Origin: a virus
Reading direction: 5' to 3' (one strand)
IMG/VR virus record: IMGVR_UViG_3300036760_000162
Location: 1 to 42,731 of that record
Length of the DNA stretch: 42,731 nt
Both the position numbers and the translations under genes were made by a program. Shown here piece after piece: positions 1 to 7,292 of the stretch (within the stretch, counting starts at the first letter, position 1; every line of letters starts with the position of its first letter). The notes beneath the pieces were generated by a model. That model was given only the letters and a program-made list of their open reading frames with translations, searched no databases and had not been told where the DNA came from.

Positions 1-1612
1 CCCGACGCATCGGCTGGTACAACTCCGGCTGGAAGGCGTCCGAATGGGCATCGGCCCAGTCGATCTTGATGCGCGGGTTGACCGCGTACTGGCCGATGCG
101 GGCCATTTGCTCGCACAGTTTCTCGACGCCGGGAGCGCCCCTGACGTAGCGAACGTGGCCGTCGACCCAAAAGGTCGAAGCGGCATGCAGGCGTTCGTAC
201 TTCTTGGTGGAGCCTCGCTCGAACTCGATGAAGCGCGGCATAGGTTCGTTGGCATCGGCGAAGAAGTTCTTGAGGTTCATCTCCCACGAACCCTTCTTCC
301 CAGCTCTCGTCTTCTCGTCGGTGATCGCGATGATCCGGTGCCCGAGACGACGGTAGCGTTGGACGGTCGCGACGATCAGCCTGCCGAAGTCTTCGGCCCT
401 CAGCGAAGCATTTCCATAGCCTTCGATCACGTACACGTCGCCGGAACCGTTGCGCGGGTAGCCGTGTACCACGAGCACCGTCTCGTCCTTGGTGCTGACC
501 TTGTTGCCGTCCGAGAAGGCCGTATCGCAGCAGATCGCGAACCGCAGGTTGGACCACGGCACCTCCTTCTTCTCGACGCCGCACTGCACGATCTGCTCGC
601 GCGTGATCGGGTTCAGTTCGCTGATGGAAGGATCGTTCATGACCTGCGAAGCGTAGCGCAGGGGGTCGGTCTTCTGGTAGCGGGTCATGCGCTCCTCGGG
701 CCACACCTTCGGAGTCGTGGGGTGGTTGTTGGCATCGCGACCGGCGAGGAAGTAGACGTGGATGTTGCCGTCAGGAACCACCTGAATGGCATCCGTCTGC
801 ATGCCCGAGACAGAGGCCACACCCTGAGCATTCATCTGCTGGCCCAGGTGGTCCTCTACGTCATATCTCGTGCCGACATCCACATGCAGTCCGTCGCCTT
901 GAAGTACCGGGACCAGCGATGAACCCTGTGACATGACGGCGGCAATCCAGTTCGTGTCCGTGGTCAGGCGTTCGTAGGAGATGGGATCATCGCGGAAGAT
1001 GGCGTCTGGGTGAGCGCCGACGATAGAGGTTTCGACCGCGAACGTACCCAGCGAGGGGTCGGCGCGCGAGGTCTGGCGTCTCGCCGCGTGCGTGATGTAT
1101 TCGCGGGTCCACTGGCGGGCGTTGGTTGACCAGTCGCCGAAGAGCCTGACGAACAGCGAGTAGGGGTCCGAGCCGTCGATGACGCCGCGCATGATGTTCA
1201 AGAGTTTGCGTGATAGATCAAGGCTCTCAGAGCCGGTGAAGCTCGACAGTTCTGGGTCGAGGACGTGGAGCCACAACTGCCCGGCAGCGGTAATCATCCG
1301 CGACTTGCCCACCTCGCGGTGGACAATCACCATCAGGTGCTTCTGGCGAACGATTCCGTCCCGTCGCCATTGCTGCCACTCCTCGACGTGCATCTGGAAC
1401 CAACGGGCGAGCGGCTCGTGGATTTCCGGGTCGATCCATTTCTGGCCCTTGGGTGAACTACCGTCGCCGAAGGCCCAGAGGAAGAACGTCCAGAAATCGG
1501 TGCGGGCGAAGTGGCGCATGAGGTCGAACTCGGCACGGCCGTCCCAACCGAGTTTCTGGCGTGGTCGTTCGTCGTAAGAGCGTTTCGAGGGTCGTTCGTC
1601 GCGCAGGGTCAT
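1..1612 (-). CDS. terL: Terminase large subunit (3' end cut by window edge)
   Basis: DNA-packaging motor ATPase and headful/termini nuclease. Translating the minus strand from the ATG at 1612 gives 537 open residues with no stop before the window edge. Residues 98-104 (HREVGKS) occupy the Walker A position of phage terminases, and FRDDP near 206-210 fits Walker B. A C-terminal RNase H-like nuclease is suggested by acidic residues in ICCDTAF (D363), AITDEKT (D432) and DWADAHSD (D519-D525). The Walker A loop is unorthodox: it lacks the leading glycine and has Glu-Val before Gly-Lys-Ser. The start overlaps the stop of the upstream gene by one base (TGATG), as expected of a TerS-TerL pair. The last few residues are outside the window. 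Confidence 0.9.
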   Translation of the reverse strand, partial: MTLRDERPSKRSYDERPRQKLGWDGRAEFDLMRHFARTDFWTFFLWAFGDGSSPKGQKWIDPEIHEPLARWFQMHVEEWQQWRRDGIVRQKHLMVIVHREVGKSRMITAAGQLWLHVLDPELSSFTGSESLDLSRKLLNIMRGVIDGSDPYSLFVRLFGDWSTNARQWTREYITHAARRQTSRADPSLGTFAVETSIVGAHPDAIFRDDPISYERLTTDTNWIAAVMSQGSSLVPVLQGDGLHVDVGTRYDVEDHLGQQMNAQGVASVSGMQTDAIQVVPDGNIHVYFLAGRDANNHPTTPKVWPEERMTRYQKTDPLRYASQVMNDPSISELNPITREQIVQCGVEKKEVPWSNLRFAICCDTAFSDGNKVSTKDETVLVVHGYPRNGSGDVYVIEGYGNASLRAEDFGRLIVATVQRYRRLGHRIIAITDEKTRAGKKGSWEMNLKNFFADANEPMPRFIEFERGSTKKYERLHAASTFWVDGHVRYVRGAPGVEKLCEQMARIGQYAVNPRIKIDWADAHSDAFQPELYQPMRR

Positions 1613-2148
1613 CAGGCGGCCGTTTCGGGTTCTTCGATGGAAGCGTGGACGGCGATCTGGTCGAGCTTGGACTGTTCGCGATCCATGAACATCTTGAGCG
1701 CCATTTTCTGGCACCACTCGCCCTGTACGGCGAGGCCCTGACGGACGGGGAAGCCCTTGGGGATGCCAGCGCGGGGCTTCACTTCGGGGAACATCTTCCA
1801 CAGGGTACGCAGGGTGCGCGGCAGGGAGGCCTTGTCGATGGGGGGCAGATCGGCTTCGGTGACCTTCGGTGCGGCATCGGTGAGCTTGCGTTGTGCCGAG
1901 GGGAAGGCTTTGCGGTAGGCGAGACGGGCGGCGGTGGAACCGGCGGCACGGATCAGGCGTGCAAGACGTTCGATTATCTCGGCATCGAACAGAGGCGGGG
2001 GAAGGGTGGCGGCCTCGGTGTCCTTGTTGCGAAGCAACTGGATGGCGCGGATCTGGCTGGCACCTTCACCATCACGGACGATGTCGCCGAGGATCTGTTC
2101 GATTTCATCGACGCTGGGCGGCTTGCGTTTCTTGTCGGATTCGTTCAC
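1612..2148 (-). CDS. Putative terminase small subunit
   Basis: 178 residues if started at the GTG at 2148, which overlaps the upstream stop as GTGA; a start at 2172 would overlap the upstream gene by 28 bases and is less likely. The N-terminal 35 residues are charged and helical (VDEIEQILGDIVRDG), resembling the DNA-binding start of small terminases. The middle is helical, with PKGFPVRQG and a run ending MFMDREQSK. It sits directly upstream of TerL, where TerS would recognise the packaging site and stimulate the motor. The identification rests mainly on position, size and helical character; no diagnostic motif was recognised. It could instead be another packaging accessory protein. Confidence 0.55.
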   Translation of the reverse strand: MNESDKKRKPPSVDEIEQILGDIVRDGEGASQIRAIQLLRNKDTEAATLPPPLFDAEIIERLARLIRAAGSTAARLAYRKAFPSAQRKLTDAAPKVTEADLPPIDKASLPRTLRTLWKMFPEVKPRAGIPKGFPVRQGLAVQGEWCQKMALKMFMDREQSKLDQIAVHASIEEPETAA

Positions 2149-2819
2149 GAGACACCCCAGACTTCGGCCCACAGGTCAGCGACGTAGCAGGTGGTGAGGT
2201 TGTGCGATCCGCCATCATCGACGGCGAAACCCACATACATACGCAGGTCATTGATGTTCGCCGCATCCCACGGGTTGCCGTCCGGGTCGGTGGTGGCCTG
2301 CTGGCTGGTCAGCGTCTGGAAGACCGGGAAGGTGGGGAAGGCAGTATCGTCCGGGGCCTGGTCGGTGTCGCCGTTGGAGATCAATGCCCAGACGAGTGTC
2401 GCGGGTGGGTCGATGGGTCCGGCATCGGCGAACTCGACGGAGACGCGAGCCCTGAAAATCAGGTAAGCGATGGAAACGAACGATCCGGCGAAAGTTTGCA
2501 GGAACCCATCAGTGGCGACCGGCGGAACAATGAGGGACGTGGGTGCGGGTGCGGAGTCGGATTTAGTGGTGGCTTCTGACTGGTCGCCGAGGATTCCTGT
2601 TGGACGGAGCGTGGTGATGAGGCCGAACGAGGGTGCGCTAGTCGGGGCTCCACCGACGAGGACATCGAAGACGCGGTGGCGGACGAGTTCTTCGCGCAGG
2701 GTGGTGAGTCCGCAGGCCATGCAGGTGTAGCGGTCGACGTGGGTGAACCTGCTCGGCATGTGAACGCGAGCGGGGGCGGGCGAGCCGCAGGCGGGGCAGA
2801 GGAGCTCTTCGGTACTCAT
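2145..2819 (-). CDS. Zinc-ribbon protein with C-terminal beta-rich domain
   Basis: 224 residues from the ATG at 2819, which has an AAGGA ribosome-binding site 4 bases upstream; a longer in-frame start at 2915 lacks this. The N-terminus carries two Cys pairs (CPAC and CMAC, about residues 7-35) typical of a small zinc ribbon. The remainder is rich in Thr, Val, Ala and Pro and ends in alternating hydrophobic strands (NDLRMYVGFAVDD, then LWAEVW). That pattern recalls jelly-roll or lectin-like domains of phage structural proteins, whose last strand often ends this way. The gene lies upstream of the terminase genes in the leftward operon. A virion-associated or packaging-associated role is inference only. 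Confidence 0.65.
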   Translation of the reverse strand: MSTEELLCPACGSPAPARVHMPSRFTHVDRYTCMACGLTTLREELVRHRVFDVLVGGAPTSAPSFGLITTLRPTGILGDQSEATTKSDSAPAPTSLIVPPVATDGFLQTFAGSFVSIAYLIFRARVSVEFADAGPIDPPATLVWALISNGDTDQAPDDTAFPTFPVFQTLTSQQATTDPDGNPWDAANINDLRMYVGFAVDDGGSHNLTTCYVADLWAEVWGVS

Positions 2820-2854
2820 CGTTCCTTGAAGGTGTCGATGACCATGAGGCTCAC
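2816..2854 (-). CDS. 12-codon coupling mini-ORF
   Basis: GTG at 2854 overlaps the stop of the DUF6496-like gene (GTGA), and this ORF's own TGA overlaps the ATG of the zinc-ribbon gene (ATGA). The predicted peptide is MSLMVIDTFKER. It exactly bridges the 31-base gap and keeps ribosomes moving between the two genes. It may be only a translational coupler, or chance. Confidence 0.25.
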   Translation of the reverse strand: MSLMVIDTFKER

Positions 2855-3036
2855 CGGGGGGAGCTCGACGGCTTGCGCTGGCGCCGCGGAGAGTCGGCAA
2901 CCCCGGCAGCCTCATGGCGTTTCTCGGAGAGCATGATGGCGATGGCCTGTTTGCGTGATTTCACGACGGGACCGGACTTCGATCCTGAGTGCAGGTGACC
3001 GGCGGCGAACCTGGGCATGACGTTCTTGGCTGGCAT
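2851..3036 (-). CDS. DUF6496-like small basic protein
   Basis: 61 residues. Residues 8-41 contain the family signature: a hydrophobic start, then LHSGSKSGPVVKSRKQAIAI. This matches the small DUF6496 proteins common in phages and proteobacteria (pattern L-H-S-G-S-K-x-G-P-V-V-K-x-R-K-Q-A-I-A-I). Function is unknown; the basic helix suggests nucleic-acid binding or packaging within the head. The C-terminal 20 residues (Arg/Ser/Pro-rich) look like a non-conserved extension. The ATG at 3036 lies 1 base from the TAG of the preceding gene (3037-3039). Confidence 0.75.
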   Translation of the reverse strand: MPAKNVMPRFAAGHLHSGSKSGPVVKSRKQAIAIMLSEKRHEAAGVADSPRRQRKPSSSPR

Positions 3037-3252
3037 CTAGGCCTCCGGGATGCCGAGAGAGCGAAGGCAGTCGGTGGCGACCTGTTCGGGGGAGGGCGGG
3101 CGGGCGGTTTCGACCTGCTTCTTCGCGAACGAGTACATGACGATGCAGCGGAGACGGCGCAGGTCTTCGAGCGAAAGGGTACGGGCGAACTCGGGACTGA
3201 TGGCCGCCTCGGCGGCGAGCATGAACATGAACCTGCGCTGGTCTTCGTTCAT
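3037..3252 (-). CDS. Hypothetical 71-residue helical protein
   Basis: Start chosen at the ATG at 3252, which has GGAG five bases upstream. A longer in-frame reading up to 3507 is Pro/Arg-rich and looks like non-coding frame. The protein starts MNEDQRRFMFMLAAEAAI, is wholly helical in character and has a conserved-looking RRLRCIVMYSFAKKQ segment. No family recognised. About 205 bases of apparently empty sequence separate it from the next gene upstream in the operon. Confidence 0.6.
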   Translation of the reverse strand: MNEDQRRFMFMLAAEAAISPEFARTLSLEDLRRLRCIVMYSFAKKQVETARPPSPEQVATDCLRSLGIPEA

Positions 3253-3457
3253 GGGGACTCCGGGAATAAAGGCCCGCCCGCAGGATGGCTTTCGGTGCAT
3301 CCACCGCAGGTCTACACGTCGAGCACACGAGCGGGCCAAGAAGGGTGGGTGCGTGGGCGGACGTGGAAAGCGCTTCGCCTCGCTCCCGAGGGTTCTGCGG
3401 TGCCCATGCACCTGCGGGCAAGATGCGCGCGGGTTTGGCGTGTCGTCAAACGGATTC

Positions 3458-3967
3458 CTACGAGCGCGGCAGTTCGGCGTTGTGAACGCGGCAGGCGTGT
3501 GAGACATCCGGGGATTTCAGTTCGCTACCGAACAATCGGATGGCGTTCGAGGAGACACCGTTGAAGCGGCATTCGCAGCCGATGTGTCGTTCGGCGCGTT
3601 CGCACCAGTCGCGGTAGGCGTTGGGGTCGTCGTGGTGTTGGGGCATGGAGCGTTTCAAAGTTTCTTCGGCGGAAGTGGCACAGGAGGCGTTGAACCAGTT
3701 CCACGGGCGGTTCAGGTCGTGCCATTTGTGTACGGAGGGGAAGGCGGAGCGGACCCATTCGGGCTTGATCCGCAGGAGCATTTCGACATCGGCGGGGGAG
3801 AGGAACTGGTCTCTGACCTGTGTGGACACGTCGCGGACGAACGCAGTCACGTCGTTGTCGACGCGGGACTCGGAACGGAAGGCGGAACCGGACTGGGAGA
3901 AGCCCCAGAATGGCTTTGAAGTAGCGCGCTGGATAGCCGCATCAGAAACGACTCTTTTGACGGTCAT
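3458..3967 (-). CDS. Hypothetical 169-residue protein
   Basis: Start at the ATG at 3967, overlapping the stop of the replication-protein gene as ATGA, which excludes the longer reading from 4000. The middle is aromatic (KWHDLNRPWNWFNASC) and the C-terminal third has four cysteines (WCERAERHIGCEC, then SHACRVH), possibly a zinc site. No family recognised. Tight coupling to the replication gene suggests a partner in replication or in the switch to late expression, but this is inference. Confidence 0.6.
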   Translation of the reverse strand: MTVKRVVSDAAIQRATSKPFWGFSQSGSAFRSESRVDNDVTAFVRDVSTQVRDQFLSPADVEMLLRIKPEWVRSAFPSVHKWHDLNRPWNWFNASCATSAEETLKRSMPQHHDDPNAYRDWCERAERHIGCECRFNGVSSNAIRLFGSELKSPDVSHACRVHNAELPRS

Positions 3968-4743
3968 GCTTCGTCCTCCCAGCGGCGTTGGTTGAGCCAT
4001 GTGGCGGGGTGTGGAACGAACTCCAGTTCGTCATCCTTGTGCCTCGTATTCCAGACCTCAAGGCCGTCCATGATGGCGGTGAACAGGGCGGATTCCTCGG
4101 CCGGGGAGGTGAGAGACAGGCCCAGCCGGGTCCAGGTGGCGAGGGCGGCTCCCTTGCCAACGGGTCTCCGGTAGGCGGGCCAGAAGTCGGCGGCGAAGGA
4201 GTCGAGCCAGTCTTTCGAGGCCCGACGCTTCTCGCGGACAACGGTTTGAAGCACTTCTCCGATGCTAGGTGAGGGAGCGAGCCGCAGGCGAGCGGTCGCT
4301 TCTACTGCTTCTACTTCTACTTCTACTTCTGCTTGGGCTTTCTCTGGCTCACCTTGGCTTACATCGCTTACGCCAGATTTCTTCTCTCGGTGCCTGCGGA
4401 CGGCTTCGCGGACCTGTGCCTTACGTGTTTCGGCGTCACGGATGGCCCGGTACTTGGCGTAGTTCACGATCCTCCACCCCCAGTCCCGGTGTTCGTCTAG
4501 CCGGACGATTCTCCGGCCATCCTCCTCTGGGCTACGCGAAAGCCCGTCCGCCGACTCCAACTCTATCACCGCGGCCCTGACTCGGTCCTCGGGTAGCCCA
4601 GTGAGTGCTGCGATCACAGGGTGGTAGTAGTCCACCTCTCCAGTAGCGTCGGCGTGGCAAAGCATGAACACGAACACCAGCTGGGCATCGGAGCGCCCGA
4701 CTAAACTCCCTTGCCACAACGACTTGAATACCTTCGCGAACAT
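3964..4743 (-). CDS. Replication-initiator-like winged-helix protein (phage O/DnaD type)
   Basis: 259 residues. Residues 1-95 form the usual phage replisome-organiser N-terminus: LVFVFMLCHADATGEVDY, a second helix with LTGLPEDRVRAAVIELE, then WRIVNYAKYRAIRD leading to a basic helix (RREKK). A linker of alternating Glu and Val (about residues 136-146) follows, then a C-terminal domain ending HPATWLNQRRWED, a recurrent ending of phage replication proteins. Such proteins bind the origin and load host helicase. The start has a full AAGGAG site. It heads the leftward operon and faces the rightward early operon. The Glu-Val linker is encoded by a trinucleotide/hexanucleotide microsatellite at about 4300-4334, which could vary in length. 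Confidence 0.75.
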   Translation of the reverse strand: MFAKVFKSLWQGSLVGRSDAQLVFVFMLCHADATGEVDYYHPVIAALTGLPEDRVRAAVIELESADGLSRSPEEDGRRIVRLDEHRDWGWRIVNYAKYRAIRDAETRKAQVREAVRRHREKKSGVSDVSQGEPEKAQAEVEVEVEAVEATARLRLAPSPSIGEVLQTVVREKRRASKDWLDSFAADFWPAYRRPVGKGAALATWTRLGLSLTSPAEESALFTAIMDGLEVWNTRHKDDELEFVPHPATWLNQRRWEDEA

Positions 4744-4776
4744 TTACACCTCCTTGTGTAAGCTCCGTATGCTTAC
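4744..4776 (-). promoter_or_regulatory. Two overlapping hairpins around the ribosome-binding site of the replication gene
   Basis: Read on the minus strand, the leader contains GTAAGC-ATACGGA-GCTTAC (4758-4776) and then TTACAC-AAGGAG-GTGTAA (4744-4761) directly before the ATG. Both stems are perfect 6-mers. They share the TTAC arm, so only one can form at a time. In the second, the ribosome-binding site is the hexaloop. This looks like a two-state translational control element. Confidence 0.5.
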
Positions 4777-4789
4777 CACGACACAAGAG

Positions 4790-4818
4790 ATATTACTGTA
4801 TCGGCCTGTAGTACTCAA
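4790..4818 (-). promoter_or_regulatory. Leftward sigma70-type promoter
   Basis: Minus strand: -35 TTGAGT (4818-4813), a 17-base spacer, and -10 TAATAT (4795-4790). Each box matches the consensus at about four positions. Predicted transcription start near 4783 gives a leader of about 40 bases that includes the hairpin pair. Confidence 0.5.
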
Positions 4819-4984
4819 GAGATTTCTTAGGCCCATTCTGTGTTCGTGCTCTCCCTGTATTACCCCTGCTTACATGTGATGTGGTCCTCGTAATGCCACC
4901 CCTCCCTATCCACCTAACCCCTTCCCCCACAAAATCTTCCAGATATTTGCGGTCAAGGGTTACCTACGTGATCTCTCCAGCCTT

Positions 4985-4996
4985 GGGGGGCCCCCC
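4985..4996. repeat. G6C6 palindrome
   Basis: A run of six G followed directly by six C (seven C in all). It is a perfect 12-base palindrome of two homopolymers and could extrude or bind a dimeric protein. Confidence 0.5.
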
Positions 4997-5019
4997 CTGC
5001 CCACTTCGCCTACAGACAA

Positions 5020-5116
5020 ACTGTCAGTGTGTCATTCTGTCGCATTGCACAACCGTTCACTGTCCGATAATGGGACTGTCATAACATGATGATACACAAT
5101 GGGTTGGGAGTGACAG
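5020..5116. repeat. Cluster of (A)CTGTC elements
   Basis: CTGTC occurs at 5021, 5037, 5060 and 5076; three of the four are preceded by A. The reverse complement GACAG occurs at 5112-5116. CTGTCA at 5076-5081 and TGACAG at 5111-5116 form an inverted pair. The density in this AT-richer stretch suggests operators or origin iterons. Confidence 0.35.
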
Positions 5117-5446
5117 CTTTACATAACGTAGCGGATTGGACGGCTGAAGAGCTGGTATCCCATTCCTAGCATGAGGTGTTTCAGCGTAGGGCAAGGGAAT
5201 GCGCGTGGTTCGTGGGACCAACGAAATCAAGCCCAGCTCTTAGTGTCTGTGTGTGAGGAGTAGAGAGGCTTGCGGCGCGGCATCCGTCGCGGTGGTGCGA
5301 GCGGCAGTCCGCGCGGGGCGAGTAGCGGTCGCGCTAGCGTCCAAGGCGGCCGCGGTGCCCATGAGGCCTTGCCGTGTCCCGATGCCAGGGCCTCAAGTCC
5401 CGGACGCCTCGTGCCGAATAAATAGCACGCACCCGAAGAAACCCAC

Positions 5447-5475
5447 TTGACAGGCTAGCGGGCCGCATATATATT
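5447..5475 (+). promoter_or_regulatory. Rightward early promoter (near-consensus sigma70)
   Basis: TTGACA at 5447-5452, exactly 17 bases, then TATATT at 5470-5475. Transcription would begin near 5482 and run into the early operon. It is the strongest promoter-like sequence I see in the window. Confidence 0.8.
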
Positions 5476-5484
5476 GACTGTGAA

Positions 5485-5503
5485 GGCGGGAACCTCTCCC
5501 GCC
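5485..5503 (+). promoter_or_regulatory. Hairpin in the early leader, just after the transcription start
   Basis: GGCGGGA-acctc-TCCCGCC, a perfect 7-base inverted repeat lying 3-20 bases after the expected transcription start. There is no T-run, so it is not a terminator. It could be an operator for the repressor or a 5'-stabilising hairpin. Confidence 0.5.
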
Positions 5504-5531
5504 GATACTCCCCGACAGGAGACCCGACACC

Positions 5532-6077
5532 ATGACCAAACAGTTCAATCAGTCGAACACGCGCGGTTACACCGACGCCGAACTGGCCCGCGCGAACCAG
5601 CTGATCGCCGCGTGGGACCGCGAGAACCCCGCGCCCGAGACGTGGCCCGACGACGAGTGCCACAAGGGCGGCCGCGACCGGGCGTGCGAACGCATTCTGC
5701 GAGGGGTCGGCGTCGGGGAGGCGAGCGCCTACCGCCTGACGCATTCCGCGCCCCGCTCGTCCGCGCTGCGGGCGGGGCTGACGTGCCCGACATGCGAGGC
5801 ATTCAATGTGACGGTCGTTGTCGGCCAGCGCGAATGGTGCTACCGCTGCGGCGAGGAGTTGCTGTGCTGCCTCCACTGCTCGCTCCCGGTGGCCGAGGAC
5901 GAGCAGGACGCGGACAGCCGCGAGCCGCTGCACTGCGAGTGCGCCACGGCGTACGCGGCCGAGCGGGCGCAGGAACAGGCGGACAACCGGGCGGAGATGG
6001 AGAGGGAACGGAACTACGCCGACAACGCGGCCGACGCGGACAGCGATACGGCAGAGAGCGAAGGGGGAACGGAATGA
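5532..6077 (+). CDS. Hypothetical Cys-rich early protein, 181 aa
   Basis: First gene of the early operon, with AGGAG ten bases before the ATG. The N-terminal 60 residues are charged. Residues about 84-145 carry paired cysteines (CPTC, CYRCGEE, CCLHC, CEC) that suggest one or two zinc-binding folds. The C-terminal tail is strongly acidic with an Asn/Ala/Asp-rich stretch. It ends in an ATGA overlap with the next gene. No family recognised. First early genes of phages often counter host functions, but nothing here shows that directly. Confidence 0.7.
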   Translation: MTKQFNQSNTRGYTDAELARANQLIAAWDRENPAPETWPDDECHKGGRDRACERILRGVGVGEASAYRLTHSAPRSSALRAGLTCPTCEAFNVTVVVGQREWCYRCGEELLCCLHCSLPVAEDEQDADSREPLHCECATAYAAERAQEQADNRAEMERERNYADNAADADSDTAESEGGTE

Positions 6078-6457
6078 GCACGAACGCGCAGCACACGCCG
6101 TGGAAGGGGCCGCTGGCAGTTTCGATCAGCGGGGCAATCATTGACGCCACAGGCATTCCCGTGGTGTACGCGACAGGGTTTCACCACGCTGAGGCGGCGG
6201 CCATTGTGCGCGCTATCAACCTCTCGGACGCCCTGCTCGCGGCGCTCAAGGGGATGGCGCGCGAGGAAATCAGCGTGCGCGAGAACGAAGAGGGCGAAGA
6301 TTACGTCACGTGCCCGCGCTGCGAAGCAACCGGCTGGGGTGGCGGCGAGGACGCCAAAGACGACATTGACCACAGCAGGGCGTGCGTGTTCGCCCTCCTC
6401 GCGCAGGCGGAGGAGATGGGGCGCGAGCGGCGCTATTACGGGGAGGATGGACGATGA
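6074..6457 (+). CDS. Hypothetical protein with single CPRC motif, 127 aa
   Basis: ATG at 6074 overlaps the preceding stop (ATGA). The N-terminal half (HTPWKGPLAVSISGAII) forms alternating strands, as in small phage proteins that begin with a W-x-x-x-P segment. The middle reads HHAEAAAIVRAINLSDALLAALKG. The C-terminal part has CPRCEATGWGGGED, half of a DnaJ-type zinc knuckle, followed by HSRACVF. No family named. Confidence 0.65.
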   Translation: MSTNAQHTPWKGPLAVSISGAIIDATGIPVVYATGFHHAEAAAIVRAINLSDALLAALKGMAREEISVRENEEGEDYVTCPRCEATGWGGGEDAKDDIDHSRACVFALLAQAEEMGRERRYYGEDGR

Positions 6458-7053
6458 ACCAGCCCAAGTACGATATCGGGCAATCGGTGTGGGCGGCCGC
6501 GACCACCAGCGGCCCGGTGCGCGAAACGTGTCCCGACTGTTTGGGAGAGAGGGTTTGGGCGTGCGTGCTGCCCAGCGGCGAGGCGCTGAACGTCCCGTGC
6601 CCCACCTGTGCCCACGGCTACGACGGGTCGCGGGGCTACATCATGGATCGCTACGAGTGTTCCCCGCGCGTCTGGGAGGGGGTCGTGGGAAGCGTGCGGA
6701 TCGACACCAACGACCGCGAGCACCCTGTCTCCTACATGCTGCACGAGACGGGCGTCGGCTCCGGATCCATATCCATCTACTACGAGCCGAAACTGTTCCT
6801 TTCGCGCGAAGAAGCCGAGGCGTGCGCCACTGTGGAGGCAGAGAAGCAGCAGGCACGCCTGATCGAATCGAATGTCATGGCGCGCAGCCGCCGCAAGCAC
6901 GACCGCCCGGGCTCGCTCGTGGCCTACCTTCGCAGCGACATAAAGCGAAACGAGCGAGACATCGCACGCACGCGCGAGCACCTTGCCAGGATCATGGCGG
7001 CACACCCGCGCATGCTCGCCGCCCCGGCCGAGAGCGAAGGGGGAAAGCCGTGA
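6454..7053 (+). CDS. Zinc-finger protein with C-terminal coiled region, 199 aa
   Basis: Two CxxC pairs (CPDC near residue 26, CPTC near 49) are spaced like a DnaJ-type zinc finger. A beta segment follows (SYMLHETGVGSGSISIYY), then EEAEACATVEAEKQQARL. The last 50 residues are basic and helical (SDIKRNERDIARTREHLARIM), probably a coiled coil. It is coupled to both neighbours by 4-base overlaps. The layout (zinc knuckle, strand region, EEA-rich helix) recurs in small phage early proteins of unknown role. Confidence 0.65.
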   Translation: MNQPKYDIGQSVWAAATTSGPVRETCPDCLGERVWACVLPSGEALNVPCPTCAHGYDGSRGYIMDRYECSPRVWEGVVGSVRIDTNDREHPVSYMLHETGVGSGSISIYYEPKLFLSREEAEACATVEAEKQQARLIESNVMARSRRKHDRPGSLVAYLRSDIKRNERDIARTREHLARIMAAHPRMLAAPAESEGGKP

Positions 7054-7292
7054 CCGCGCTAGAACGCCGCGTGCGCCGCGTGATCCCGCTGGTGCGCGAC
7101 TACGGGCACGCCCGCCCACTGGTCATCCTGCTGCACCCGCCCACCGCGAGCACGCCAGCCGAACTAGAGGTGCGCGAGCTGGGCCGCCGCAAGGGCCCGC
7201 GCATCAGCATCGCGCGCCTCTACACGATGCTCGCCCGCAACGCCGCTGGCCTGCCCGCCCCGCGCGGTCGCAAGGCACGGAGGCTGCCGTGA
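7050..7292 (+). CDS. Hypothetical basic protein, 80 aa
   Basis: GTG start overlapping the preceding stop (GTGA). The central sequence VILLHPPTAST is followed by a basic segment with RISIARLYTMLARNAAGLP and an Arg/Lys-rich tail, which suggests a small DNA-binding protein. No family recognised. Confidence 0.6.
   Translation: MTALERRVRRVIPLVRDYGHARPLVILLHPPTASTPAELEVRELGRRKGPRISIARLYTMLARNAAGLPAPRGRKARRLP

Larger units (their letters stand above)
4819..5446. other. Divergent intergenic control region
   Basis: No convincing gene lies here. ORFs at 4881-5084 and 5253-5450 on the plus strand lack ribosome-binding sites and protein-like composition. The left two thirds is less GC-rich than the genome and holds a G6C6 palindrome and a cluster of ACTGTC elements. 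The right third (5260-5400) is very GC-rich with no recognised element. The region lies beside the replication-initiator gene and between divergent promoters, a usual place for an origin or main operator. Confidence 0.5.

Noticed and set aside
44-922. 292-codon plus-strand ORF
   Set aside because: Antisense of TerL, whose motifs are clear on the minus strand.
5253-5450. 65-codon ORF in the control region
   Set aside because: No ribosome-binding site, Ala/Val/Arg-rich, overlaps the early promoter.
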